A stretch of DNA of 64,000 nt from Proteiniclasticum sediminis. Lineage in GTDB: Bacteria > Bacillota > Clostridia > Clostridiales > Clostridiaceae. The stretch spans positions 12,501 through 76,500 of the forward strand of contig NZ_JAGSCS010000006.1 in assembly GCF_018128025.1 (NCBI RefSeq), in the 5' to 3' direction. The notes under the pieces are model-generated. The model worked only from the letters and a program-made list of their open reading frames with translations. It was not told the DNA's origin and ran no database searches. The position numbers were made by a program, and so were the translations under genes. Within the stretch, counting starts at the first letter, position 1. The number at the start of each line of letters is the position of its first letter. This document shows, piece after piece, positions 1 to 8,064 of the stretch.

Positions 1-305
1 TCAATAGCGTTATTCCCTTCTTTCAAGGCGATGAAACGGTCAACATTCACTGTCCTGATTTGGTTAATAACAGCAAATGTTCGGTTGCCCTTTAGAGATG
101 TAGGTAAGGAACTGATCGATCCAAGCTCGATTTTATTGACACCTGCACCACTTGGAGAAGATGTTAATGGCATGACAATAAAGGTCTTTTTATCATTATT
201 TTTTTTTAGCGTCAGCGCCAGATGTTTCCCATCGAACTCACAGCCTCTAACAGGATCGAAAACAACATTATATATGTAACCAACTTTAATATCACTAAAA
301 CGCAA
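1..305 (-). CDS. PemK/MazF-family toxin, cut off at window edge
   Basis: The minus strand reads about 101 codons from 305 off the left edge. The N-terminal part has the PemK/MazF pattern: a first strand 'GYIYNVVFDPVRG', then 'KHLALTL', 'FIVMPLTS', 'NKIELG' and, near the end, 'NQIRTVNVDRFIAL', matching the family's 'DQIRTID..RL' strand. Family members are ribosome-independent mRNA endoribonucleases of about 110-120 residues, so nearly the whole gene is present. I place the start at a TTG (305-303) because a GAGGTG Shine-Dalgarno lies 5 nt upstream; the nearby ATG is in another frame. No antitoxin is visible upstream (right side), so it is either solitary or its partner lies outside the window. 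Family assignment is by remembered motif similarity. Confidence 0.75.
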   Translation of the reverse strand, partial: MRFSDIKVGYIYNVVFDPVRGCEFDGKHLALTLKKNNDKKTFIVMPLTSSPSGAGVNKIELGSISSLPTSLKGNRTFAVINQIRTVNVDRFIALKEGNNAI

Positions 306-373
306 ATCATCACCTCTTCTTAAAATTAAAGTATACACCAATAGTCTATTTTCGACAATACTAACTTCATCTG

Positions 374-412
374 CCTACTGCCCTACTGCCCTACTGCCCT
401 ACTGCCCTACTG
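374..412. repeat. Octanucleotide tandem repeat CCCTACTG, about 5 copies
   Basis: Five head-to-tail copies of CCCTACTG (the first lacks one base) occupy 374-412, directly upstream of the MazF-like gene on the minus strand. The array lies in non-coding DNA. Such arrays change length by slippage; whether it affects transcription of the toxin gene is unknown. Confidence 0.9.
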
Positions 413-477
413 CAAAAATGTTCTATTTCAATGATTTCGTTTGGCTCGACCATTGACTTTCATTTTTACATAAATCA

Positions 478-547
478 TCTAAATCGACCACAACAAACCC
501 ATGTTATCTAAATCGACTTCTCACTAATCATTGTTATCTAAATTGAC
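478..547. repeat. Three iteron-like copies of TCTAAATYGAC
   Basis: TCTAAATCGAC occurs at 478-488 and 507-517, and TCTAAATTGAC at 537-547. The spacing is 29-30 bp, about three helical turns. Multiple short repeats of this kind are found at the ends of IS21-type elements and as protein-binding arrays; here the surroundings contain transposase debris, so a relic element end is plausible. The rest of 413-856 holds no convincing gene: all frames are short or stop-ridden. Confidence 0.7.
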
Positions 548-856
548 TACTTGCAAGGGTTTAAGCCTATTTCGATATGTTCCCACGAGGTATAAAAAGT
601 CACATTTCCCGCACTCTGATTTCGAAGGTAAAAATCCACAAACGGCTTAAACACTGGGCTCTCCAGCCCCTACTCTTTCACCCTTGTTATCAATACTACC
701 GTCTCAACATGCTTGGAGTTGCATTGATAGCTATCAAGTTCATTGGTCCAAGCCCCTTTTTTATCAATGGTCGTATGTGGGAACGTATCCAAAATTTGAT
801 ATCGTTTGTGGAAACATATCGATACTTTCCATAGATTCCTTCTAAACAATATCGAT

Positions 857-1198
857 TTAGGCCTTAAGCCGAGCATTCTTCTCTTCCAGGGTCAGATTTC
901 TTGTAATAGGCCTTCCGGAATTTCCCTTTCTACTATCCTTAAGTCCTATAATCCCATCGATTTGATACGCCTTGGTCCAGCGTGATTGAGCGGCATGGAT
1001 CCGCTTGAGGCTAAGGACCTCCACCCTAAATCCGTGGGTTTCGAAGATCTCCCTGGGAAGCATACCGCTGGAATATGATGCGATGAAGATCTCTTTGAAA
1101 TTATCGGTATAGGTGATACCTTTGGAACTGACTGATTGGACATGTGGGTTCTGGGACAGATCTTCTATCTCTTCCACCGTAAACAGTTTATTGCTCAT
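857..1198 (-). pseudogene. IS3-family transposase OrfA-like protein, truncated
   Basis: The 113-residue frame opens after a good GGAGGAG Shine-Dalgarno and shows an IS3/IS150-type OrfA helix-turn-helix N-terminus, including 'SVSSKGITYTDNFKEIF', 'GLKDSRKGNSGRP' and 'LEEKNARLKA'. Intact relatives continue past 'ARLKA' into a leucine-rich coiled coil and are followed by an OrfB integrase with a DDE core. Here the frame stops at that point and no OrfB follows; the downstream sequence (to about 560) has stops in all frames. I read it as a dead insertion-sequence remnant. The regulatory-looking intact start may still be transcribed. Confidence 0.7.
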
Positions 1199-1329
1199 AT
1201 GGTCTCCTCCTGAATCCTTTTCTGATGTTTCTCTGAGTATAACAAAATACCCTACAAAGTAGATACCTTTTTTCGGTTGTCTACTCTATAGGGTACATTT
1301 TAAAAATAATCTACGCATGTCTTTTTTTA

Positions 1330-1500
1330 CTACTCTTTGTACTTAATAAGTGAGTATATAACGATAGAAATAGTGATTAATACGATTGGAATAGTGTTAT
1401 AATCAATATTTCCTCTAGTAATTAATCTTAATATCGTCAATATAATTAGTGTAATTGGATATGAAAACAGTATTATTATGGGGTATATTTTTTTTCTCAT
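1330..1500 (-). CDS. Small hydrophobic membrane protein (56 aa), unknown function
   Basis: A 56-codon frame starts at ATG 1500, preceded by an excellent AGGAGGAG Shine-Dalgarno, and ends with TAG at 1330. The product starts 'MRKKIYPIIILFSYPIT' and has two strongly hydrophobic segments (about residues 5-26 and 37-52) separated by a short polar turn 'RLITRGNIDYN', ending 'KYKE'. This is the layout of a two-helix membrane hairpin with positively charged ends. I do not recognise a family. It is AT-rich and lies between an IS remnant and a broken regulator, so it may belong to the accessory patch. Coding status rests on the ribosome-binding site and the membrane-protein composition. Confidence 0.6.
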   Translation of the reverse strand: MRKKIYPIIILFSYPITLIILTILRLITRGNIDYNTIPIVLITISIVIYSLIKYKE

Positions 1501-1612
1501 AAATCTCCTCCTAAATAAAAAGTTTATTCTTTTTATTTATAATAACATAAACTGAGATGGCTTTTATCAAGCCACCTCAAAGATTGATAAATACAATGTT
1601 TTTTTGTTTAAT

Positions 1613-1750
1613 TATTAATGCCATCTAAAATCATTTAATGATTTATATTTTTCACCTAACAATTCTACTAAACCATCTTTAAATATTTCAAAGCATCCAC
1701 AATCCCCATTTTCTTTTTACCTTTAAAATATACAAGTACTAACAAATCTA
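1613..1750 (-). pseudogene. Possible C-terminal gene fragment with a frameshift
   Basis: Two overlapping minus-strand frames look like one broken coding stretch. A first frame encodes 'DLLVLVYFKGKK' and, after an A-rich run near 1701-1710, a second frame continues 'ENGDCGCFEIFKDGLVELL' and '..SLNDFRWH' to a TAA at 1613. The amino-acid composition looks protein-like but I recognise no family, there is no start signal, and it follows the AraC fragment directly. It could be chance. Confidence 0.25.
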
Positions 1751-1755
1751 TTTGC

Positions 1756-2470
1756 CTATTTTTCAATCGGTATCCAAAGTTCCATCTCATAGTCATCACG
1801 ATTCATGTCACCTTCCAAATAAACTTCAAAGTCTGGCTTTCCTGAATGCTTATAACCTTCCTCAGGGAGAAAAACTTCAACAGCATACTTCCAACCTTCT
1901 TGTATAGATTCGGGAACACGTCCCTTTAGCTGCAATATTGCATATTCAGCTGGTTCTACCTGTAAAGAATCCAAACCCAAACGATCTGCTTTGTCAATAT
2001 CCTTAACATCATAAGCAGCCATATAATTAATCTTATTACTATGTTCCATGGCAAAGCAAACACCGTAACTTTGTCCAGAACCTAAAGATGCAAGTTTTTC
2101 GTGGTCATACCTAGAATAAAGCTGGTCCCATGCATCCGTACATAAGATCGAATTTATATTTTCTAACTTTACGCCCACAAGATTAATGCAATCACGTCTT
2201 TGAATTTTAACCTCCATATGTTTACCACCACTGACACTGATGGCTAAATGTATCGGAGAAACGACCTTATATGCCATTCCACGTCTTACATCAGACGGTG
2301 TTGCCTCATGAAAATTCTTAAATGCATTTGTAAATGAATCTGAGGATTCATAGCCGTACTTCATAGCAATATCAATTACTCGAGTAGTGCTCTCTCTAAT
2401 CTCTATCGCTGCTTTTGAAAGTCTTCTTAACCTAATATATGGGTCTCTATAATTAAGAAGTATAATAGAT
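1756..2470 (-). pseudogene. AraC-type regulator with GyrI-like effector domain, 5' truncated
   Basis: The open frame begins inside the AraC DNA-binding region: 'YIRLRRLSKAAIEI', then 'TRVIDIAMKYGYESSDSFTNAF', which is the second helix-turn-helix. About 60 N-terminal residues of the normal domain (first helix-turn-helix) are missing, and a TAG lies just upstream in frame. The remainder is a GyrI-like small-molecule-binding domain with a typical end 'DYEMELWIPIEK'. Full-length relatives are about 280-300 residues. The break lies right next to the promoter of the divergent TetR gene, suggesting a deletion or rearrangement junction at about 2455-2475. A shortened protein from ATG 2364 could be made but would lack a complete DNA-binding domain. 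Confidence 0.75.
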
Positions 2471-2494
2471 ACCTAAAGGAAAGGGGTGAGGATC

Positions 2495-3079
2495 ATGAAA
2501 GAACTGAAAAGTGTGGAAGAGAGAATACTGGACCGGACTCTTTATCTCATCGGCAAGCAGGGAAGCGTGCACGTACCTGTGAGAACCATCGTGAAGGAAG
2601 CGGACGTGAACATCGGTGCCATCAATTATTACTTCGGCACAAAGGAGAATATGCTCCAACAGGTGAAACAGTTCTACTTGGAGAATCTCCTTTCCACCGT
2701 GGTCCCGCTGGAGGATGAATCTCTGGAGGATGAGGAGAAGCTGAAAAGATATGCCGCCATGTCCATGGAATACAGTCTGCGTTTTCCTGGAGCCATCGCT
2801 CTGGTCAAGGATGCCTTCGAAACGAAAGACCAGGATGAGATGTCCCAGAAGATCGTCGAAGAGACCATGCTTATGGAAGAGAAACTAAACAGGGTGATGA
2901 AGCGTTACCTGAAGGATGTGGAGGACGAATTCAGCATCCGAAAAACCATTTTTCTCTCATCCATCATCTATCCTACCCTGGAATTCAATGAGCTCAATGG
3001 AACCGCTTTTCTCAGTGAGGAAAACCAGAGGATGGATTATATTGATAAAGTTGTAAAGCTCATCCGTCAGGGCGTGTAG
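2495..3079 (+). CDS. TetR/AcrR-family transcriptional regulator
   Basis: The product (194 residues from ATG 2495) has an N-terminal TetR helix-turn-helix: 'ERILDRTLYLIGKQG' followed by 'VRTIVKEADVNIGAINYYF' and 'TKENML', ending in a divergent ligand-binding domain of about 140 residues. TetR proteins are usually repressors released by a small ligand. I prefer ATG 2495 over GTG 2486 because the GGGGTGAGG Shine-Dalgarno (2483-2491) fits it better. A -10-like TATAAT lies at 2461-2466. The Nudix gene follows after about 60 bp and may be co-transcribed. The ligand and target genes cannot be told from sequence. Confidence 0.9.
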   Translation: MKELKSVEERILDRTLYLIGKQGSVHVPVRTIVKEADVNIGAINYYFGTKENMLQQVKQFYLENLLSTVVPLEDESLEDEEKLKRYAAMSMEYSLRFPGAIALVKDAFETKDQDEMSQKIVEETMLMEEKLNRVMKRYLKDVEDEFSIRKTIFLSSIIYPTLEFNELNGTAFLSEENQRMDYIDKVVKLIRQGV

Positions 3080-3138
3080 CGACAATAACCCTGAGGTGAG
3101 AAAATGAAACTGCGTGAATGAGTAAAGTGAGGTTAATA

Positions 3139-3708
3139 GTGAAAACACATTATAGAGAGCTGATCAGAGCCTACAGACCCAAGGATGAGATGGACCATCA
3201 GGTGAAGGAGAATATGCTTTCTCTTTTAAAGCAGCATGGGGATACCCTTCTGACCCGTGAAAATCCCATCGCCCATATGACAGCATCTAGCGTCATCATA
3301 AACGAGGAACGAACGAAAATGCTGATGATCCACCATAAGATTTATGACACCTGGACCTGGCAGGGCGGACACACCGACGGTGAGGAGGATCTGCTCAATG
3401 TCGCTTTGAAAGAGGCGGAAGAAGAGACCGGTCTTAAAAGCTTCAAGGTGCTGGAAAATGAGGAAGGCTTCATCCGCAAACTCGACATCCTGACGGTGAA
3501 GGCCCACTACAAAAGAGGAAAGCCCATCACTGCGCACCTGCACCTGAATGCCGCCTTCCTTCTGGAAGCCAAGGAAGAAGACACCCTGCTTCAGAACAAG
3601 GATGAGACCAACGGCATCAGATGGGTGCCTGTTTCGGAAATCGATGCTCTGGCAAAGGAGCCAGAGATCACACCCATCTATCATGATCTGATCAGAAGAG
3701 CGAAATAA
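3139..3708 (+). CDS. Nudix hydrolase
   Basis: A Nudix box is present with the usual order: 'GHTDGEEDLLNVALKEAEEE' followed by TGL, giving the G-x5-E-x7-(K/R)E-x2-E-E-x-G core with the last glutamates as metal ligands. Nudix enzymes cleave nucleoside diphosphates linked to another moiety using Mg2+ or Mn2+. The N-terminal 45 residues precede the fold. I choose GTG 3139 because GTGAGG sits 6 nt before it, whereas ATG 3118 has no Shine-Dalgarno. The substrate is not predictable; proximity to the TetR gene suggests shared transcription. The gene is followed by a terminator. Confidence 0.88.
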   Translation: MKTHYRELIRAYRPKDEMDHQVKENMLSLLKQHGDTLLTRENPIAHMTASSVIINEERTKMLMIHHKIYDTWTWQGGHTDGEEDLLNVALKEAEEETGLKSFKVLENEEGFIRKLDILTVKAHYKRGKPITAHLHLNAAFLLEAKEEDTLLQNKDETNGIRWVPVSEIDALAKEPEITPIYHDLIRRAK

Positions 3709-3718
3709 TATTAGAGAA

Positions 3719-3761
3719 AGATTCCAGAGCGGATGGCCCATCCGATCTGGAGTCTTTTTTA
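3719..3761 (+). terminator. Rho-independent terminator after the Nudix gene
   Basis: A stem pairs 'AGATTCCAGA' with 'TCTGGAGTCT', with inner GGATGG/CCATCC pairs, followed by a T-rich run. Confidence 0.85.
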
Positions 3762-3875
3762 TGGAATCATGGGCATGGCAGGGGGAAGTTGCTCTGACTT
3801 TGAGAAAGGACTGAAGAAAAATACTGTATACATATCGATGAATATATGCTATGTTAAGTATGTACAATTCAATAA

Positions 3876-4002
3876 AGTTTCTTATTAAGAGTGATGGTAG
3901 AGAATTAGCTCCGTGACCACACACCAACCTGCAGATGCTGTAAGGTGGTAAAGCTAATATCAATGAGGAGATTGAAATCAAGCTCCTTCAAGGGCTTTTT
4001 TT
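3876..4002 (+). promoter_or_regulatory. SAM-I (S-box) riboswitch with terminator
   Basis: The sequence follows the S-box order: P1 5' strand TTTCTTAT (3878-3885) and 'AAGAG', a core with 'GCTCCGTGACC' and 'CACCAACC', a 3' element 'AAGGTGGTAAAGCTAAT', and the P1 3' strand ATGAGGAG (3963-3970), which pairs fully (with G-T wobbles) with the 5' strand. Immediately after comes a terminator, AAGCTCC/GGGCTT plus seven T (3980-4002). The P1 3' strand can alternatively pair with the terminator's CTCCTT, which is the expected antiterminator switch. Expected behaviour: high S-adenosylmethionine ends transcription. The regulated gene is the small protein at 4052, an unusual target because no methionine or SAM gene follows. 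Confidence 0.85.
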
Positions 4003-4051
4003 GTTGCCTTGACTTGAGAAGAAGCAAAATGAAAATGAAGGAGGGATTGAA

Positions 4052-4342
4052 ATGTACGATTACAAAGAAAATCGAGTGCATGGGGGCTCTTCCTATGCAG
4101 ATGCCCTGTACCGATTGGGCGCTTCACCGGAAGATTACGCCAGAAGGATGACGGAACGCATCATCGAGAAGGAATGGGGCGAAGACGCTCCCTACAGGTA
4201 TTTCGGCGCAGAAGCCTTCTTCATCATTTCAGAAAATGATGTACCTGTGATCATCAAAGACTATGCATTTGTGGAGATCCACCGATGCACTGCGGTTCAT
4301 TCCTTTGAGAACTGGGTGCAGGAGCTGGTGAAGAAGGGATGA
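4052..4342 (+). CDS. Hypothetical 96-aa protein under SAM riboswitch control
   Basis: The start ATG 4052 follows an AAGGAGGG Shine-Dalgarno. The product 'MYDYKENRVHGGSSYADALY..' is soluble and acidic, without membrane segment, signal peptide or cysteine cluster. It has a central 'RRMTERIIEKEWGEDAPYRY' helix-rich stretch and a strand-rich 'AEAFFIISENDVPVIIKDYAF' part. I do not recognise the family. It is the only gene between the SAM riboswitch and a bidirectional terminator, so the sequence implies expression when SAM is low; a role linked to sulfur amino acids is inference from the riboswitch only. Confidence 0.7.
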   Translation: MYDYKENRVHGGSSYADALYRLGASPEDYARRMTERIIEKEWGEDAPYRYFGAEAFFIISENDVPVIIKDYAFVEIHRCTAVHSFENWVQELVKKG

Positions 4343-4405
4343 GCTGTGTTCAGGGAAGAAGACAGGATGAAGCGGACTGAAAGAAGAATAGAAAAGAAGA
4401 ATTGA

Positions 4406-4466
4406 AAAAAGCCTGTCTCAAGGGATGCGCATCCGCGAAGATGTCATCCTATGAGGCAGGCTTTTC
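4406..4466. terminator. Bidirectional terminator between small gene and MATE gene
   Basis: AAAAGCCTG..CTCA pairs with TGAG.CAGGCTTTT around an inner stem, with A-rich and T-rich flanks so that it works on both strands. It separates two convergent genes and ends at the last base before the MATE stop codon. Confidence 0.88.
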
Positions 4467-5801
4467 TCAGGAAGAGGCGATGGCGGTGAGCATTCTGAAA
4501 TTGTTTCTCCAGCGAAGTCTCATGAAGATGCTTCGAAAGAGCTCATCCAGACCCAGGGCCAGCCAGATTCCGGGCAGTCCCATGGAAAGCGTAAAAGTGA
4601 AGACGTAGGAGAGAAGGACACCAATGCTCCACATGGAGATTACAGACATGTAGAAAGGAAAGCGCACATCTCCCGATGCTCTCAGGGCATTGACGAAAAT
4701 GAGATTCTGGCTTCTGCCCGCTTCCACGATGAAGTTATAGAGGAGCACCGTACCGGCTAGAGCGATGATGTCTTTGTTGTCTGTGAGAATACCGAGAAGA
4801 GGCACTCTGAAAAGTACAAGCACCGTGCAGAAAGTCATGCTCACCAGGAAGGATACTCTGGCGGAGTAGAGGGTGAGCCCATTGGCTTTTTCCTTCTCCT
4901 TCGCACCCATATGCCATCCCACCATGATGGAAGTGCCCTGACCCAGGGACACGGCGAACACATAGACGAAACTGGCCAGGGTATTGCTGTAGGAATAGGC
5001 GGTGATGGCATCTTCTCCCAGTTTTGTGATGAAGATCATCATGATGAACTTCGCCAGGGTATAGGAGATCTGCTCTCCCGCCGCAGGTGCACCATAATGG
5101 AGAATTTTTGGGACTACCGCTCTGAAATCCTTTCTGCTGTAGTGCACAGGAAAACCGTGAAAGGCCATCTTGTAGACGATGAACCCCAGAATCACAAGGC
5201 CGATGCCCTTGCTGATCACTGTGGCCCAGGCGGCGCCGGCAGCGCCCATGGAAGGCAGTCCCAGTTTTCCGTAGATGAGCACATAGTTCAAAAGCACATT
5301 GATGAGATTCATGAGAAAGGAGACCTTGAAGGTGGTCCTGGTCTTTCCATGAGCCCGAAGAAACATGGAAAAGGTGATGGAGATAAGCTGCAGGAAAAGG
5401 AAACTTCCGATGATCACCATATAGTCTTTTGCGAAGGCGAGCATCTGTCCATCAATGTTCAGGAAGGATAAAATGGTGGGATGGAGCACCACGATGAGAC
5501 CGCTGAAGAGGATGCCCAGGATGAGATTGATGAAAAGAGCTGAAAGGGTGAGTCTCTGGATCTCTCCTCTGGATTTTCCGGCCCCGATATACTGGGCAAG
5601 AAGAATACCGGTCCCTGCTATGATGATGTTTCCCGCAATCTGAATGAGAAAGAGGAACTGGTTCACGACGCCAACGGCCCCTACGGCCACATCGCTGTAT
5701 TTTGACAGCATCAGGGTATCCATGCTCCCGATGATGGAAAAGAGCAGGCTTTCGAAATAAATGGGATAGCTGAGTTTCAGCAGTTTTTTACGATCACTCA
5801 T
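4467..5801 (-). CDS. MATE-family multidrug/toxin efflux transporter
   Basis: The 444-residue product has the MATE layout of twelve hydrophobic helices in two repeats, beginning 'LLKLSYPIYFESLLFSIIG' and 'DTLMLSKYSDVAVGAVGVVNQ', with a second half around 'VPKILHYGAPAAGEQISYTLAK'. The length is normal (440-470). MATE proteins export cationic or other toxic compounds across the cytoplasmic membrane by Na+ or H+ antiport. The gene is divergent from the AraC regulator at 5885, with about 80 bp between starts, an arrangement typical of a locally regulated exporter. The substrate is unknown. Confidence 0.93.
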   Translation of the reverse strand: MSDRKKLLKLSYPIYFESLLFSIIGSMDTLMLSKYSDVAVGAVGVVNQFLFLIQIAGNIIIAGTGILLAQYIGAGKSRGEIQRLTLSALFINLILGILFSGLIVVLHPTILSFLNIDGQMLAFAKDYMVIIGSFLFLQLISITFSMFLRAHGKTRTTFKVSFLMNLINVLLNYVLIYGKLGLPSMGAAGAAWATVISKGIGLVILGFIVYKMAFHGFPVHYSRKDFRAVVPKILHYGAPAAGEQISYTLAKFIMMIFITKLGEDAITAYSYSNTLASFVYVFAVSLGQGTSIMVGWHMGAKEKEKANGLTLYSARVSFLVSMTFCTVLVLFRVPLLGILTDNKDIIALAGTVLLYNFIVEAGRSQNLIFVNALRASGDVRFPFYMSVISMWSIGVLLSYVFTFTLSMGLPGIWLALGLDELFRSIFMRLRWRNNFRMLTAIASS

Positions 5802-5884
5802 GATGAATTCTACTTCCTTTTTCTGATATAATGAATATTATACAATCCTGATAGGGATGAAATCTTGCAGAATTGAGGTAAAAA

Positions 5885-6787
5885 GTGATACAAATGAATC
5901 ATATTGGACTGGATTATTATGAAACAAAAAAACATGGCACGGACTCTCTGCCCTTTGCGGTGTATCTTTCCAAGATTCCGGAGAAACTCTCCTCCTATCC
6001 GATGCACTGGCATGAGGAGATGGAGATCATCTATGTGGAGTCAGGAAGATGCAGGATCACCATCGATGGAGAAAAGTTCACTGCGCGAGCGCAGGATCTC
6101 ATCCTCATCTCTCCCGGCATGATCCATGCCATCGATCAGGTGGAGGACCACGCTGCGGTGTATTACAATGTGATTTTCCATCCTGGAATGATCATGGCGA
6201 AAGAGGAGAAGGATGTGCTCAGTGTCCGTTATCTGGCGCCGCTTCTTCGGGGAGAAAAGATCTTCACCACAAGAATTCCACTGGATTTGCCTTCCGAGAA
6301 GGAAATCAAGGATCTTGTAGAAAGATTCATGACCTATCGGGGAAGAGAGCAGGAGGAAAGCCTGGTGTTTCTTGTGAAAAGCACCTTACTGGAGCTTTTC
6401 TACCACCTGAGGGGTCATCTCAAGGAGAGCGAGAGCAAACCGGTGAGTCTCCAGCAGATCAGAAAGATGAAGGAGCTCACATCCTGGCTTCACGAAACGC
6501 TCACAGAGGACATCACGCTGAAGGACGCTGCAGATTTCTGCGGATACAGCATCTCCTATTTCACCAAGTTCTTCAGGAACTATACAGGGTCCAGTTTCGT
6601 TTCCTACAGGAATCTGATTCGTCTGGAAAAGGCGAAAAGACTTCTGGAGACGGGAGAACATTCAGGTCTTGAAGTTTCCGGCATGTGCGGATTCGAGAAC
6701 TATTCCTATTTCATACGGGCATTCAGGAAGCAGTATGACATCACCCCGAAGCAGTATCAGCTTCATGGAGACAAGGATGTTCTCTGA
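5885..6787 (+). CDS. AraC-family regulator with N-terminal cupin domain
   Basis: The N-terminal half is a cupin sensor ('HWHEEMEIIYVESGRCRI', 'LILISPGMIHAI'); the C-terminal 100 residues carry two helix-turn-helix motifs ('LKDAADFCGYSISYFTKFF' and 'SGMCGFENYSYFIRAF') ending with the family's 'ITPKQYQ'. Such proteins are generally activators that respond to a sugar or small molecule. GTG 5885 is chosen because GAGGT lies 5 nt upstream; ATG 5894 is the alternative. Being divergent from the MATE exporter, it probably regulates that gene or itself; this is inference. Confidence 0.9.
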   Translation: MIQMNHIGLDYYETKKHGTDSLPFAVYLSKIPEKLSSYPMHWHEEMEIIYVESGRCRITIDGEKFTARAQDLILISPGMIHAIDQVEDHAAVYYNVIFHPGMIMAKEEKDVLSVRYLAPLLRGEKIFTTRIPLDLPSEKEIKDLVERFMTYRGREQEESLVFLVKSTLLELFYHLRGHLKESESKPVSLQQIRKMKELTSWLHETLTEDITLKDAADFCGYSISYFTKFFRNYTGSSFVSYRNLIRLEKAKRLLETGEHSGLEVSGMCGFENYSYFIRAFRKQYDITPKQYQLHGDKDVL

Positions 6788-6889
6788 ATGAAACTGTTCA
6801 TGGAAATCTGAATGCATTTAAGGAAAGAGTGCTATCATAGAGGTATAAACGAAATACCCAAAATACAATGAAGACAAAGGATGGTAAAC

Positions 6890-7999
6890 ATGAAAAAAGT
6901 ATTGATTCTCAGTGCCTCCATAGGAGGGGGACATAATGCCACTTCCAATGCCATCAGAAAATATGCGGAAGAATTCAGAGAAGAATATCAGGTTACAGTC
7001 GTCGATGTTCTGGAATATATCGGTCCGATTCTTTCGAAGGTGGCGGAGAAGACCTATGAAATCAATGTGAAGAATTTTCCTGAATTCTACGGATGGCAGT
7101 ACGATCTGAACAATTCCACAGATGGAAAGATCTCGAGAAACCTTCTGCCGTTTCATAATAAACTGAAAGAACTGGTCATGGAACAGAAACCGGACGTGAT
7201 TCTATGCGTGCACCCCGTCTCTGTGACCAGCATCATTCGTGTTCGGGAAAAATTCGGGTTCGATTATAAGGTCTGTGTTGTGGTGACAGATTATGACTAC
7301 CATGCCAGCTGGATTCATCAGGATGTGGACATGTTCTTTGTTTCCAGTAACTTCATGAAACTGAAACTCATGGAGGATGAGATTCCAGAAGAGAGAATAC
7401 GCGACAGCGGCATTCCCACCAGCCACGACCTGCAGGTGAAACTGGATAAATATAAGGCCAGATATATGCTGGACATCAAAGACAAGAAGACGATTCTTGT
7501 CATGGGTGGCAGCTTCGGAGCGGGGAACCTCACAAAACTTGTCCGTTCTCTGATGAAATCGAAGCTGGACCTTCAGGTCATCGTCATAGCAGGCAGCAAC
7601 AGAAAGCTCAAGAAGGAACTGGATAAGCTGGTGGAGGAAGCCGTGAAAGATCTGATCATCTTAGGGTATACAGATAAAATCTCCCTCTATATGGATGCAG
7701 CGGACATTCTGGTCACAAAACCGGGCGGACTAACGGTGACGGAAGCGCTCATCAAGAACCTTCCACTTGTGATCACTAAGCCGATCCCGGGCCAAGAGGA
7801 AGAAAACGCAACCTATCTTCTGAATCATGGCATTGGGGTGAGGCTGGACCAGGATGAGGAACTTCATATTCTCATCGAGGATCTGATACAGGATGAAGTG
7901 AGGCTCAAGCACATGAAAGAGCTTCAGGCGTATTATGCGAAGCCCGATGCGACGAAAGACCTCTTCGGGACACTGGATGAGCTGCTGGAAAACATATAA
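6890..7999 (+). CDS. Processive diacylglycerol glucosyltransferase-like protein (GT28, UgtP/MGDG synthase family)
   Basis: The N-terminal domain has the MGDG-synthase signature 'SASIGGGHNATSNAI', the acceptor-side Rossmann fold, followed by a conserved 'YDYHASWIH'. The C-terminal GT-B donor domain has 'GGSFGAG' and the nucleotide-sugar motif 'TKPGGLTVTEAL'. Relatives transfer glucose or galactose from UDP-sugar to diacylglycerol at the inner membrane face, making glycolipids and lipoteichoic acid anchors. The length (369 residues) is typical. ATG 6890 is preferred over 6881 because AAGGA lies 9 nt before it. It is a single transcription unit ended by a terminator at about 8006-8056. Confidence 0.88.
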   Translation: MKKVLILSASIGGGHNATSNAIRKYAEEFREEYQVTVVDVLEYIGPILSKVAEKTYEINVKNFPEFYGWQYDLNNSTDGKISRNLLPFHNKLKELVMEQKPDVILCVHPVSVTSIIRVREKFGFDYKVCVVVTDYDYHASWIHQDVDMFFVSSNFMKLKLMEDEIPEERIRDSGIPTSHDLQVKLDKYKARYMLDIKDKKTILVMGGSFGAGNLTKLVRSLMKSKLDLQVIVIAGSNRKLKKELDKLVEEAVKDLIILGYTDKISLYMDAADILVTKPGGLTVTEALIKNLPLVITKPIPGQEEENATYLLNHGIGVRLDQDEELHILIEDLIQDEVRLKHMKELQAYYAKPDATKDLFGTLDELLENI

Positions 8000-8005
8000 G
8001 TAGAT

Positions 8006-8056
8006 AAAAAGAACTGGAGAAGAGGTGCAGGCTGCACTTTCTTCTCCAGTTCTTTC
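8006..8056 (+). terminator. Terminator after the glycosyltransferase
   Basis: AAAGAACTGGAGAA pairs with TTCTCCAGTTCTTT across a loop that contains a smaller GTGCAG/CTGCAC stem. Confidence 0.88.
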
Positions 8057-8064
8057 TTAAGATC

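Noticed and set aside
31-279. 82-codon plus-strand frame at the left edge
   Set aside because: It is the shadow of the MazF-like gene on the other strand, which has family motifs and a Shine-Dalgarno.
374-412. Short repeats considered as a CRISPR array
   Set aside because: The 8-bp units are head to tail with no spacers, and no cas gene is present.
670-876. 68-codon minus-strand frame after the OrfA remnant, considered as OrfB
   Set aside because: No DDE integrase motif and no start signal; neighbouring frames are full of stops.
4402-4608. Plus-strand 68-codon frame after the riboswitch-controlled gene
   Set aside because: It runs through the terminator and is antisense to the MATE gene.
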